Below the pieces are notes generated by a model, which had not been told where the DNA came from, searched no databases, and saw only the letters and a list, made by a program, of their open reading frames with translations. 64,000 nt of DNA from Chloroflexota bacterium (GTDB taxonomy: Bacteria; Chloroflexota; Anaerolineae; Anaerolineales; UBA4823). Of the stretch, positions 17,798 through 25,185 are shown piece after piece. How positions within the stretch are numbered: the first letter of the stretch is position 1; each line of letters starts with the position of its first letter. The position numbers were made by a program, and so were the translations under genes. The stretch is from positions 1 to 64,000 of the forward strand of contig JAKQIM010000068.1 of NCBI GenBank assembly GCA_029557965.1, given 5' to 3'.

Positions 17798-17858
17798 TTC
17801 TTGGCTTAGTTAGCGGGCCTGACGGTCGGGGCTCGCTTAGTGAGTAGACCTGGTTATT

Positions 17859-17867
17859 TGTTATAAT
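17859..17867 (+). promoter_or_regulatory. Extended -10 promoter element
   Basis: TGTTATAAT fits the extended -10 consensus TGnTATAAT. It lies about 55 bases upstream of the frameshifted secreted-protein gene. The identical 9-mer is found on the minus strand at 63457-63465. Confidence 0.6.
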
Positions 17868-17922
17868 GGAATATAACGCAGAATATAAGAGAGTTAACCT
17901 TGTCCACCATCGGAGGTGATGA

Positions 17923-18413
17923 ATGAAAAGGTTATTTGGCATGAGTCTCTCTGTTTTTCTGGCGCTGGGATGACCTTAATTTTTATCAAGGCTTCGGCGC
18001 AAGCCACAAACGACGCCGAGCTGCCCAACATGTTGGCTATGAACTTCGCACCTACGGTGGTGAATGTGAGCAATAGCGCTCAGTACGTCACCTTTACCGC
18101 TGTCCTGACCGATAACCTGAGCGGTGTGCAGCATGCCAGTTTCTACCTGACTAGCCCATCGGGGCAGACCACCCTCACCCCCAGCGTGTATAACTTGATC
18201 AGCAGCAGCGTGTTGAGCGGCACCTTCCAGGGTGTCTTGGAAATGCCACAGTATTCCAAGGCCGGTGACTGGCTGATCCATAACGTGTATATGTATGATA
18301 GGCTCAACAACGCGGGCCACCTGGACGAAGCTCAACTGCGTGCCATGAGCATCCCGATCACACTGACGGTGATAACACAGTATGCTGTTTTTCTGTCAAT
18401 TGTGCTTCGGTGA
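17923..18413 (+). pseudogene. Frameshifted secreted protein of unknown function
   Basis: The true start is ATG 17923, with GGAGG six bases upstream (17912-17916). It encodes MKRLFGMSLSVFLALG and then hits TGA. One missing G in the GGG before ATGACC would join it to the other frame, which continues MTLIFIKASAQATNDAE and completes a normal signal peptide ending ASAQA. The mature part (about 140 residues) resembles an extracellular beta-rich domain with phrases such as VTFTAVLTDNLSGVQHASFYLTSPSG and DWLIHNVYMYD, similar in style to bacterial surface Ig-like domains. The C-terminus looks truncated where nitroreductase debris begins. It could be a sequencing error, but the decaying neighbourhood favours a pseudogene. 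Confidence 0.6.
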
Positions 18414-18423
18414 TGAAATACTA

Positions 18424-18489
18424 GAAGACCCGGCCGCCAAATTCCAGCGGTTATTTGCCCTCGGGCAGGCCACGTCACAAGGATCATAA
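18424..18489 (+). pseudogene. 66-bp nitroreductase fragment
   Basis: Encodes EDPAAKFQRLFALGQATSQGS and a stop. It matches residues around EDPAEKFQRLFDLGQA of the intact nitroreductase at 19728. It ends in the same ATCATAA-type break as the second copy at 18970, so the two share a truncated ancestor. Only this scrap is left. Confidence 0.75.
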
Positions 18490-18550
18490 CGGGCGCCGAT
18501 TTTTCTAGCGACCTGCATTCTTTTGAGTCTGTATTGGTGGGGCATAAAAG

Positions 18551-18578
18551 TTGTGCAGGTCGCAACGGCGGGTATAAT
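18551..18578 (+). promoter_or_regulatory. Promoter TTGTGC-N16-TATAAT with immediate ATG
   Basis: TTGTGC (18551-18556), 16 bases and TATAAT (18573-18578). An ATG follows six bases later (18585), giving a 15-codon leaderless reading frame that runs into the palindromic element at 18604. It may be the old promoter of the nitroreductase copy, separated from it by insertion of that element. Confidence 0.5.
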
Positions 18579-18603
18579 AGGCTTATGCAAAAAGGGTTTA
18601 ATG

Positions 18604-18676
18604 AACAGGGATGCACAGGATACATAGGATAAAAACAAAATCAAGCACTATCCCGTTCATCCTGTAGATCCCTGTT
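18604..18676. repeat. Palindromic element made of 9-nt units
   Basis: Two inverted 27-nt arms (18604-18630 and 18650-18676) around a 19-nt AT-rich loop. Each arm is three 9-nt units: left AACAGGGAT, GCACAGGAT, ACATAGGAT; right (reverse complement) AACAGGGAT, CTACAGGAT, GAACGGGAT. The outer unit is identical in both arms. It looks like a small non-autonomous repeat (REP/MITE-like) lying between a promoter and the truncated nitroreductase copy. Similar AGGAT-type repeats are scattered in several bacterial genomes, from memory. Confidence 0.7.
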
Positions 18677-18686
18677 AAAAAATCCT

Positions 18687-18970
18687 ATGAACGTATCTGA
18701 TGCAATCCGTTTGAAAAGGGCTGTCCGCAAATTCACTCCCGACCATCTCCCTGAAGAAGTCATTATTGCCATTCTCAACGCCGGTCGGCGGGCGCAATCT
18801 TCCAAGAACACCCAGCCCTGGCACTTCATCGCCATCACAGATAAAGAAATCCTCAAACAGCTCTCCGAGTGCGGCGAGATGCCCTGGGCGTGGCCCTGCT
18901 TTCCGAAGACCCCGCCGCGAAGTTCCAGATCATGTTCGATTTGGGCCAGGCGACGACACATGTATCATAA
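18687..18970 (+). pseudogene. Truncated nitroreductase copy
   Basis: The first about 70 codons are nearly identical to the intact copy at 19728 (MNVSDAIRLKRAVRKFT, then LPEEVIIAILNAGRRAQSSK and KNTQPWHFIAITDKEILKQL). After GAGATG a 43-bp piece present in the intact copy is missing, which shifts the frame. Homology then resumes (EDPAAKFQ, MFDLGQATTHVS) and ends at TAA 18970. The FMN-binding C-terminal half is absent. It is a dead duplicate. Confidence 0.85.
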
Positions 18971-19054
18971 TTCAAAACAATCGCTCAAAGAGCTCAAGAC
19001 CGGTAAAGATAGTGGGAGGATCTGGTTGCCAAATAAATAACCATCTGCCGCGAG

Positions 19055-19144
19055 TATAATAAGGTTATGGAAGTTGAGCCTTTTCAACGCCAGAAGGAGC
19101 AGAAGCATGAAACTAAGGAATGTGCTCAAAATACTTCGGGATAA
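19055..19144 (+). promoter_or_regulatory. Promoter -10 box and leaderless mini-ORF before the HEPN/MNT module
   Basis: TATAAT (19055-19060) is followed after six bases by ATG 19067. This opens a 25-codon frame (MEVEPFQRQKEQKHETKEC) that overlaps the mntA start in another frame and ends at 19144. It could be a leader peptide that couples or dampens translation of mntA, or chance. Confidence 0.4.
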
Positions 19145-19397
19145 CTCACTCGCTCTCAATCACCTGGGGGTAAAATCACTGGCAGTATTTGGTTCGACAG
19201 CCCGGAATGAAGCCTCCCATTCCAGTGATGTAGATATCCTCGTAACTTTCGTACAGTCTCCCACCTTTGACCAATACATAGAAACTAAATTTTACCTGGA
19301 AGATCTGCTGGGTTGCAAGGTTGATCTGGTGACCCAAGATGGGCTTAAGCCTTTGGTGCGTGCCGAGGTTGAGAAAGAGGCCATTTATGTCGCGTAA
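19107..19397 (+). CDS. mntA: MNT-type nucleotidyltransferase antitoxin (MntA)
   Basis: 96 residues, a minimal nucleotidyltransferase. The motif GSX10DXD is exact: Gly29-Ser30, ten residues, Asp41-Val-Asp43 (FGSTARNEASHSSDVDILV). In characterised HEPN/MNT pairs the MNT protein adds AMP to a Tyr of the HEPN toxin and silences it. AAGGAG lies seven bases before ATG 19107; an upstream in-frame TTG has no such site. It overlaps the next gene by 11 bases, so the two proteins are made together. Confidence 0.85.
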   Translation: MKLRNVLKILRDNSLALNHLGVKSLAVFGSTARNEASHSSDVDILVTFVQSPTFDQYIETKFYLEDLLGCKVDLVTQDGLKPLVRAEVEKEAIYVA

Positions 19398-19731
19398 TCC
19401 ACGTCTATATCTGGAAGATATCCAACAAAGCTGCGCCAAAGTACTGCGCTTTACGGCCGGGCTTTCTTTTGAGCAGTTCAAGCAAGATGATCGCACATAC
19501 GATGCCGTGCTACGCAATCTGGAAATCATCGGCGAGGCTGCCAAGAATGTGCCGGATGAGATTCGCCAGCGTTTCTCCTTTGTGGAATGGCGCAAAATCA
19601 GCGGCTTCCGAGATATCGCCGCTCACCAATACTTTAGCATCAGCGATAGCATTGCTTGGGATATCATCCAAAACAAAATCCCGGAGCTGAGCGCCCAAAT
19701 CTCGCAAATCCTGAGTGAGCTATTGGCATGA
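19387..19731 (+). CDS. hepT: HEPN-domain RNase toxin (HepT)
   Basis: 114 residues, all-helical HEPN protein (DUF86 family). The active motif RX4HXY is complete: Arg75, His80, Tyr82 in FRDIAAHQYF. In characterised HepT, Arg and His are the RNase residues and Tyr is the AMP acceptor. The start ATG 19387 lies inside the end of mntA. The stop overlaps the ATG of the intact nitroreductase (ATGA). Both toxin and antitoxin look intact, so the module is probably active. Confidence 0.88.
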   Translation: MSRNPRLYLEDIQQSCAKVLRFTAGLSFEQFKQDDRTYDAVLRNLEIIGEAAKNVPDEIRQRFSFVEWRKISGFRDIAAHQYFSISDSIAWDIIQNKIPELSAQISQILSELLA

Positions 19732-20261
19732 ATGTTTCGGATGCAATCCGTTTGAAAAGGGCTGTCCGCAAATTCACTGAGCAGCCTCTCCCCGAAGAAG
19801 TCATTATTGCCATTCTCAACGCCGGACGGCGGGCGCAATCTTCCAAGAACACCCAACCCTGGCACTTCATCGCGATTACGGATAAAGAAATCTTGAAGCA
19901 GCTTTCCGAGTGCGGCGAGATGGGCGGCGTTGGCAAAGCCAACGCTTGGCATCTTGCCGGCGCGGCCCTGGGCGTAGCCCTGCTTTCCGAAGACCCGGCC
20001 GAAAAGTTCCAACGGTTATTTGACCTTGGCCAGGCTGCTGCCTACATGCAGTTAGCCGCCTGGGAGTTGGGCGTGGGCTCTTGCCCTGCCAGCATCTACC
20101 AGCCAGACCTGGCCCGCCAGGTGCTTGGCTTCCCCGCCGATCTATACTTGCGCATTGCCCTCTCCTTTGGCTACCCCGCAGATGAAGCCAGGTTAGCTGC
20201 CCCGCCCAAGAAAGGCGGGCGGCGAGAATTGGCTGAGATCACCCATTGGAATAAGTGGTGA
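19728..20261 (+). CDS. Nitroreductase family protein
   Basis: 177-residue FMN-dependent nitroreductase-fold oxidoreductase. The N-terminal MNVSDAIRLKRAVRKFT has the FMN-phosphate-binding R-R/K-x-R/K region; NTQPWHFI is the typical flavin-contact motif. The C-terminal helices (QLAAWELGVGSCPASI, LRIALSFGYP) are conserved. The natural substrate is unknown (quinones, nitroaromatics or other). Its ATG overlaps the hepT stop, so it now reads as the third gene of the toxin-antitoxin operon. Its two damaged relatives lie on the other side of that module. Confidence 0.88.
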   Translation: MNVSDAIRLKRAVRKFTEQPLPEEVIIAILNAGRRAQSSKNTQPWHFIAITDKEILKQLSECGEMGGVGKANAWHLAGAALGVALLSEDPAEKFQRLFDLGQAAAYMQLAAWELGVGSCPASIYQPDLARQVLGFPADLYLRIALSFGYPADEARLAAPPKKGGRRELAEITHWNKW

Positions 20262-20279
20262 TTCGATTTTTTGGCGCGG

Positions 20280-20285
20280 TATAAT
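20280..20285 (+). promoter_or_regulatory. -10 box upstream of the GGDEF-ATPase-TPR gene
   Basis: TATAAT 20 bases before ATG 20306. No convincing -35 box is visible. A CCTGG sequence just before the ATG is a poor ribosome binding site. Confidence 0.45.
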
Positions 20286-20305
20286 CAGGTCATATTGGTA
20301 CCTGG

Positions 20306-23300
20306 ATGAATACCGCTCCTCAACCCGAGAATCTCCTGCGCGATCCCCTCACTGGCGTATATTCACGCGCATCTCTCAACGCGCGCCTCGAAGAAGAAAT
20401 TAAGCGCGCCCGCCGCTACGATTACCCCTTCTCAGTATTGCTGTTGGATATCGACCATTTCAAGAGCATCAACGACGCCTTCGGCCACGTCCGCGGCGAC
20501 CAGGTGCTGATCGAATTCGCCAACCGCATGGAAGGGATGGCACGCGCCATTGATATTCTCTTCCGCCTCGGTGGCGACGAATTCGTCTTCCTCCTGCCCA
20601 ATACCAACAATTCTCAGGCCCTCCTACTGGCGCAGCGCCTGTTGGCCGGCAGCCGCGCCGAACCCTTCCCTGGCGACCCTCCCCTCACCCTGTCTTTCAG
20701 CGCGGGCGTTGCCACCTACCCTTCTGACGGGAACACCGAAGACGAACTGTTTGAGATCGCCGACCAGCGCAGTTACCAGGCCAAGCGCAGCGGCCGCGGG
20801 CGCGTGGTAGGTGAAGAGCAGCCCATGCTTGCCACACCTCACCCCATCGACCCCGCCCGGATGATCGAGCGCGACCAGGCGGTCGAGACCCTTCAGCGCT
20901 TCCTCTCTGCGCTGCCCGAGCTGCGCCGCGGTGTGATGGTTGCCACCGGAGGCCCAGGCTCGGGCCGCACCCGCTTCTTGACCGAGGCCAGCCGCGCCGC
21001 CCGCATGCAGGGCTATGCTGTCCTCGAACTGAACGGCCGCCCGGCCCTGCACAACCGCATGTATGGCACCCTGGTCGAAGCCCATTCCAGTTGGCAGGGT
21101 GAACCCCTCCCATCTGCCCACGAACATCACTTTGTGGCCGCGCTGCAGCGCATGTTCATCCGCGAAGGCCACGTTGGCCTCTTAGTGATCTTAGATAACC
21201 TCCCTGATGTCGATAAAGCCACCCTCGACTTTGTGCGCAATCTCTTCATCTCGGCCGCCTTCCCACAGCTTGCCCTGCTCTACACCGTAAACAACCCCGC
21301 TGCCCACCGCGGCCTGCCCCAAGAAGCCCCCCTGCGCGCCAGTGTGGCCCTTGAGCCGGTCTCGCTCTCAGGGGTGCGCATCTGGCTGCGCCAGAGCCTG
21401 CATTGGGAATTCCCCAACGCCTTCGTCGAATGGTTCCACAAGCATACCCGCGGTTTGCCTGGCCTGGTGCGCACCGGCATGGATCTGCTGATCGAACACC
21501 AGATCATCAAATGGGTCGGCAGCGAGTGGATTTGCCACCCCGATTACGCCACCTTCCCCCTGGCTGAAGAATTAGCCCGCAAAGCTGCCGGTATACCACA
21601 CAACCTGCCCGCCAGCCTCTCCGATTTCGTCGGCCGCGCGGATGAGATCCATAAGCTTCGTCACATCTTGCAAGAGAACCGCCTGATCACCCTGGTGGGC
21701 CCTGGCGGCATGGGCAAGACCCGGCTGGGCATTCAGGTTGCCGCCGAAAGCCTGGAAGACTTCGCAGATGGGGTTTTCTTTGTACCGCTAGCCTCGCTCA
21801 GCTCGGTCGATTTTTTGGTCTCATCCATTGCCGACGCCTTGCGCTTTCCGCTGGCCGGATCAAAAGAGCCCCAAAATCAACTGCTGGCTTACCTGCGCGA
21901 CAAGGAACTCCTGCTGGTGTTAGACAGCTTCGACCATCTCTGCGAAGGGATTCCGCTGATCTACACCATCTTAGAGCGCGCCCCGCAGGTCAAGACCATG
22001 GTCACTGCCCGCGAGCACCTGGGCATCACTGGCGAAGCCAACTTCGAGCTGGGCGGCATGCCCTTGCCCGCCAGCGACAACGAAAACAACCTCGAAGACT
22101 CCAGCGTGGTCAGGCTCTTCCTGGCCAATGCCCGCCGGGCTGCCCCCGATTTCACATTGACCGATGCAGATAAGCCCTACGTGGCGGGCATCTGCCGCCT
22201 GGTAGAGGGCATGCCGTTGGGCATCGAATTTGCCGCCGCCTGGGTGCAAACCTTCTCTTGCCAAGAGATCTACGAGAAGATCCAGGGCAACCTGGCCTTC
22301 CTGGCATCAGACCGGCCCGACCTGCCCCAGCGTCACCGCAGCCTTTTGGCCGTATTCGACTCGTTCTGGAGCTTGCTGTCAGACGAAGAACAAAACATCA
22401 TGCGCTGGCTGTCCATCTTCCGCGGCGGCTTCAGTGCTTTTGCCGCCCAAAAAGTGGCCAAAGCCTCGCCTTTCTTCTTGGATGCCCTGGTAGCACACAC
22501 CTACCTGCGCCGCGTGGCCCAGGGGCGCTACGAAATCCACGAATTCCTGCGCCAATATGCCGCTGCAAAGCTTCAGCAAACGCCCGCCCTAGAAGCCGCC
22601 GGGCGCGATCGCCACTGCGCTTACTTTGCCCAATTCTTGCACCAGCGCGAGAGACGCCTGCGCAGCGACAAACGCGTCCTCGACGAGCTCAATGCTGAAC
22701 TTGAAAACTTGCGCAGTGCCTGGCGTTGGGCCATTGATCGCACCCGCCTGGCTGATATCAGGCTCATGCTTTCTGGCATGGCACGTTACTTTGATATCAC
22801 CGGCTTATCGCAAGAGGGCTTGCATGCCTTCCAGTTGGCAGCCGGCCACATTCACCAACCCATCCTTCGCAACCAGCTCAAGGTCAAAGAAGCCCTCTTT
22901 TTGAACAACCTGGCCATATTCGACCATGCCCAATGGGTTGCCAAAGAAGTCATCGACGTCGCTTTCCAATACAGCAACCAGATCCTGCAAGCCCAGGGCC
23001 AATTGCAGTTGGGCCGTGCCCTGCGCTCAATCGGCGCCTACGAAGTTGCCCACGGCCAGCTCGATGAGGCCTTGCAGATCGCCCGGCGCAAACATCGCTA
23101 TCCCCTGGCCGCCAACTTATACATTGAGATTGGCGACGTGGCCCTCACCCAGGGCAAACACCAAGAAGCATCCAATTATTACCAACAGGCCCTGCGCCTT
23201 TTCCGCGACCGCCTGAGCGACCGCCGCGGCGAGGGCAATGCCCTCAAAAACCTGGGGGTGGTCTCGAAAAATCTCGGCCTATACCAATCGGCCCGCCTTT

Positions 23301-24271
23301 ACTTTGAACAAGCCCTCGATATTTTCAGCGAGATCGGCGAACGCCGCAATGCCTGCTGGACCATGACCAACCTCGGCCTGGCCATGGAAGATCAGGGTAA
23401 TTTCTTTGCCGCGCGCCAATACTTTGAGCGCTCCTTGCCCATCTACCGCGAGGTCGGCGACCGGCCTGGCGAATGCTGGGGGCTGAACACCCTCGGCTAT
23501 TTCTTACATGCCCACGGCCGCCACAACGAAGCCTGGGATTGCTTTGCCCAGGCACTCCAAATCGCACGCGAGATCGGCGACCGCTGGGGAGAAAATATCA
23601 CCCTCAGCAACATGGGCAATATCATGTTAGCCATCGGCGACTATCCCAAGGCCCTGCAGCACGTAGAAGAAGCCCTGCACATCTCTCGCCAGATCGGCGA
23701 CCGCTGGGCCGAGATCTGGCGTACCTCAGAGCTTGGCATGGTCCACCACTACTTGGGTAATTACCAGGCTGCCTGCGACCTGAACGAACAGGCCCTGCGG
23801 ATGACCGAAGATACCAATGACCGGCCCATCCAGGGTTTCGCGCTCACCCGCCTGGGGTATGCGCGCCTTGCGCTTGGCCTGGTCGAAGAGGCGGTTGACA
23901 CCTTCGAACAGGCTGTGGCACTGCGCACAGATTTTGGCAGCCCTAACATGCTCATGGAATCGCTGGCGGGCCTGGCCAGCGCCCTGCTGGCGCACCAACA
24001 GCCGCAGGCGGCCCTCACCCACGTCCAGGTCATTCTCAACCATCTAGATCAGCATGGGCTGGATGGCACAGAAGCCCCGGTTCGCATTTACCAGGTCTGT
24101 TACCAGGTGCTGCTTGCCAACCAGGATGAACGCGCCCGCGATGTCCTCCATCGTGGCTACGTCTTGCTGCAAGATCGCGCCAACCAGATTTACGATGAAC
24201 GGATGCGCCGTATGTACCTCGAAAACGTGGTCTCGCACCGAGAAGTCATCCGCCGCTGGATGAACCCATAA
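20306..24271 (+). CDS. GGDEF diguanylate cyclase - dual ATPase (STAND/NB-ARC) - TPR fusion
   Basis: 1321 residues. N-terminal GGDEF domain (about 10-165) with intact GGDEF at 89-93, metal Asp in LLLDIDHFK and the inhibitory c-di-GMP site RxxD (Arg80-Asp83) five residues upstream, so it should make c-di-GMP. A first ATPase-like module has Walker A GGPGSGRT, with Arg221 where Lys is expected. A second NB-ARC-like module has a good Walker A GPGGMGKT (465-472) and Walker B LLLVLD (535-540). The last third (about 880-1230) is TPR-like repeats of 40 residues, visible as a 120-nt period. There is no C-terminal HTH as in MalT/LuxR-type STAND proteins. The architecture suggests signal-gated c-di-GMP synthesis. 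Confidence 0.88.
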   Translation: MNTAPQPENLLRDPLTGVYSRASLNARLEEEIKRARRYDYPFSVLLLDIDHFKSINDAFGHVRGDQVLIEFANRMEGMARAIDILFRLGGDEFVFLLPNTNNSQALLLAQRLLAGSRAEPFPGDPPLTLSFSAGVATYPSDGNTEDELFEIADQRSYQAKRSGRGRVVGEEQPMLATPHPIDPARMIERDQAVETLQRFLSALPELRRGVMVATGGPGSGRTRFLTEASRAARMQGYAVLELNGRPALHNRMYGTLVEAHSSWQGEPLPSAHEHHFVAALQRMFIREGHVGLLVILDNLPDVDKATLDFVRNLFISAAFPQLALLYTVNNPAAHRGLPQEAPLRASVALEPVSLSGVRIWLRQSLHWEFPNAFVEWFHKHTRGLPGLVRTGMDLLIEHQIIKWVGSEWICHPDYATFPLAEELARKAAGIPHNLPASLSDFVGRADEIHKLRHILQENRLITLVGPGGMGKTRLGIQVAAESLEDFADGVFFVPLASLSSVDFLVSSIADALRFPLAGSKEPQNQLLAYLRDKELLLVLDSFDHLCEGIPLIYTILERAPQVKTMVTAREHLGITGEANFELGGMPLPASDNENNLEDSSVVRLFLANARRAAPDFTLTDADKPYVAGICRLVEGMPLGIEFAAAWVQTFSCQEIYEKIQGNLAFLASDRPDLPQRHRSLLAVFDSFWSLLSDEEQNIMRWLSIFRGGFSAFAAQKVAKASPFFLDALVAHTYLRRVAQGRYEIHEFLRQYAAAKLQQTPALEAAGRDRHCAYFAQFLHQRERRLRSDKRVLDELNAELENLRSAWRWAIDRTRLADIRLMLSGMARYFDITGLSQEGLHAFQLAAGHIHQPILRNQLKVKEALFLNNLAIFDHAQWVAKEVIDVAFQYSNQILQAQGQLQLGRALRSIGAYEVAHGQLDEALQIARRKHRYPLAANLYIEIGDVALTQGKHQEASNYYQQALRLFRDRLSDRRGEGNALKNLGVVSKNLGLYQSARLYFEQALDIFSEIGERRNACWTMTNLGLAMEDQGNFFAARQYFERSLPIYREVGDRPGECWGLNTLGYFLHAHGRHNEAWDCFAQALQIAREIGDRWGENITLSNMGNIMLAIGDYPKALQHVEEALHISRQIGDRWAEIWRTSELGMVHHYLGNYQAACDLNEQALRMTEDTNDRPIQGFALTRLGYARLALGLVEEAVDTFEQAVALRTDFGSPNMLMESLAGLASALLAHQQPQAALTHVQVILNHLDQHGLDGTEAPVRIYQVCYQVLLANQDERARDVLHRGYVLLQDRANQIYDERMRRMYLENVVSHREVIRRWMNP
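23331..23705 (+). repeat. 120-nt periodic DNA repeat encoding 40-residue TPR units
   Basis: The 15-base motif GAGATCGGCGACCGC, with small changes, recurs at 23331, 23451, 23571 and 23691, exactly 120 nt apart. Each copy encodes (E/Q)-(I/V)-G-(D/E)-R at the same place in a 40-residue helix-pair unit. Forty rather than 34 residues is the LGN/kinesin-light-chain style of TPR. Confidence 0.8.
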
Positions 24272-24373
24272 ACCCCAACCCGGCCTGAACCTCACTTGTA
24301 GCGCAACTTTCGTAACCATGGTGCGTAGAATGTAGTGAAAGCAAGTTGGTACGAACCTACAAGGAGGTAACCT

Positions 24374-24565
24374 ATGAGCACCATAAAAACCCTGCGCCGA
24401 TCAAAGCGCAACCGCATTTTTGCCGGGGTATGCGGCGGCATCGGAGAATTTCTTGGCATCAGCGCCTTCTGGTTTCGCCTGGCCTTCTTGATCGCCCTGA
24501 TCCCTGGCGGCGTACCGGGTCTCCTGCTCTATCTGTTGGCCTGGATCGTCATCCCCTCTGAATAA
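24374..24565 (+). CDS. PspC-domain membrane protein
   Basis: 63 residues. RNRIFAGVCGGIGEFLGIS is the PspC signature, followed by two hydrophobic stretches (about 30-60). PspC proteins act in envelope-stress sensing (phage shock) in other bacteria; many stand-alone copies have unknown roles. A strong ribosome binding site AAGGAGG lies before the ATG. It ends directly before a bidirectional terminator. Confidence 0.88.
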   Translation: MSTIKTLRRSKRNRIFAGVCGGIGEFLGISAFWFRLAFLIALIPGGVPGLLLYLLAWIVIPSE

Positions 24566-24568
24566 ACC

Positions 24569-24620
24569 CACAAATGATCAAAAAAGCGGTGCGCAGGCAC
24601 CGCTTTTTTGATCATTTGTG
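24569..24620. terminator. Bidirectional rho-independent terminator
   Basis: Perfect 24-bp inverted repeat (24569-24592 with 24597-24620), loop GCAG, core GCGGTGC/GCACCGC flanked by A and T runs. It serves the pspC-like gene and the convergent phosphatase gene, whose stop codon lies inside the stem. Confidence 0.92.
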
Positions 24621-25148
24621 AAGCGACCAGCCCAACACCATTTTTCGCTGGGCCGGGGTTTCAGGCGACTCTTGCCACGCGTCAACCGTATCTTTGCGCA
24701 GCCGTGCCAGGTGATCCAACGCATGCTGGCCCGATAGTCCAATCCCATTGCGCACCAGGTAACAGCCCACCACCATGCCAGTGCGGCCAATCCCACCTGC
24801 ACAATGCACATACACCCGGTGGCCCGCAGCCAACGCCACATCCAGCGCATCCAGGGTTTGGATCATCTCTTCCTCGGTCGGCACGCCAAAATCTCGAATC
24901 GGCTTATGGTGCCGGATGGCAGTGACCCCGCGCGCCAGAGCCTCTTCCATCAAGATGAACTCATACGGCTCCTTGCCCCCCTCACCTTCCTCGGTCAAAT
25001 CCACAAAAAACGTGATCCCCTGGTCCAGCAGCCAGCCCAGGCGCTGGCGGGTTTCTCCCTCATCCTTTGTCCCCGGATACTTGCCGGCCAGCAAACGCTT
25101 CGACAGCACCCAATAAGATTCGCGTGCCAAAAGATCAGAGGTTTTCAT
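24612..25148 (-). CDS. Dual-specificity/tyrosine protein phosphatase-like protein
   Basis: 178 residues. The phosphatase P-loop HCAGGIGRTG (HCx5R) is intact; the conserved general-acid region probably lies in HHKPIRDFGVP. The family removes phosphate from Tyr/Ser/Thr or from other phosphoesters; the substrate is unknown. ATG 25148 is chosen because TATAAT ends six bases before it, which implies a leaderless message; a longer frame adds 20 residues that would lie upstream of that promoter. Confidence 0.85.
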   Translation of the reverse strand: MKTSDLLARESYWVLSKRLLAGKYPGTKDEGETRQRLGWLLDQGITFFVDLTEEGEGGKEPYEFILMEEALARGVTAIRHHKPIRDFGVPTEEEMIQTLDALDVALAAGHRVYVHCAGGIGRTGMVVGCYLVRNGIGLSGQHALDHLARLRKDTVDAWQESPETPAQRKMVLGWSLHK

Positions 25149-25154
25149 GCTCTT

Positions 25155-25160
25155 ATTATA
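25155..25160 (-). promoter_or_regulatory. -10 box of a leaderless transcript (phosphatase)
   Basis: TATAAT on the minus strand, six bases before ATG 25148. Transcription would start at or next to the start codon. Confidence 0.55.
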
Positions 25161-25185
25161 TGATACTTCTGCAACCTGAATGATA

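Noticed and set aside
17798-17858. Terminator after the cyclase-ATPase-TPR gene
   Set aside because: There is a GC-rich stretch but no convincing stem followed by a T run.
18585-18632. Leaderless 15-codon gene
   Set aside because: It runs straight into the palindromic element and has no sign of coding constraint; more likely a promoter cut off from its gene.
18604-18676. Insertion-sequence terminal repeats
   Set aside because: No transposase lies inside or beside the palindrome and its loop is only 19 nt; it is at most a small non-autonomous repeat.
23331-23705. Possible CRISPR or tandem satellite because of the 120-nt spaced repeat
   Set aside because: The repeats are in frame, diverged and encode TPR-like helix pairs; spacers are not unique non-coding sequences.
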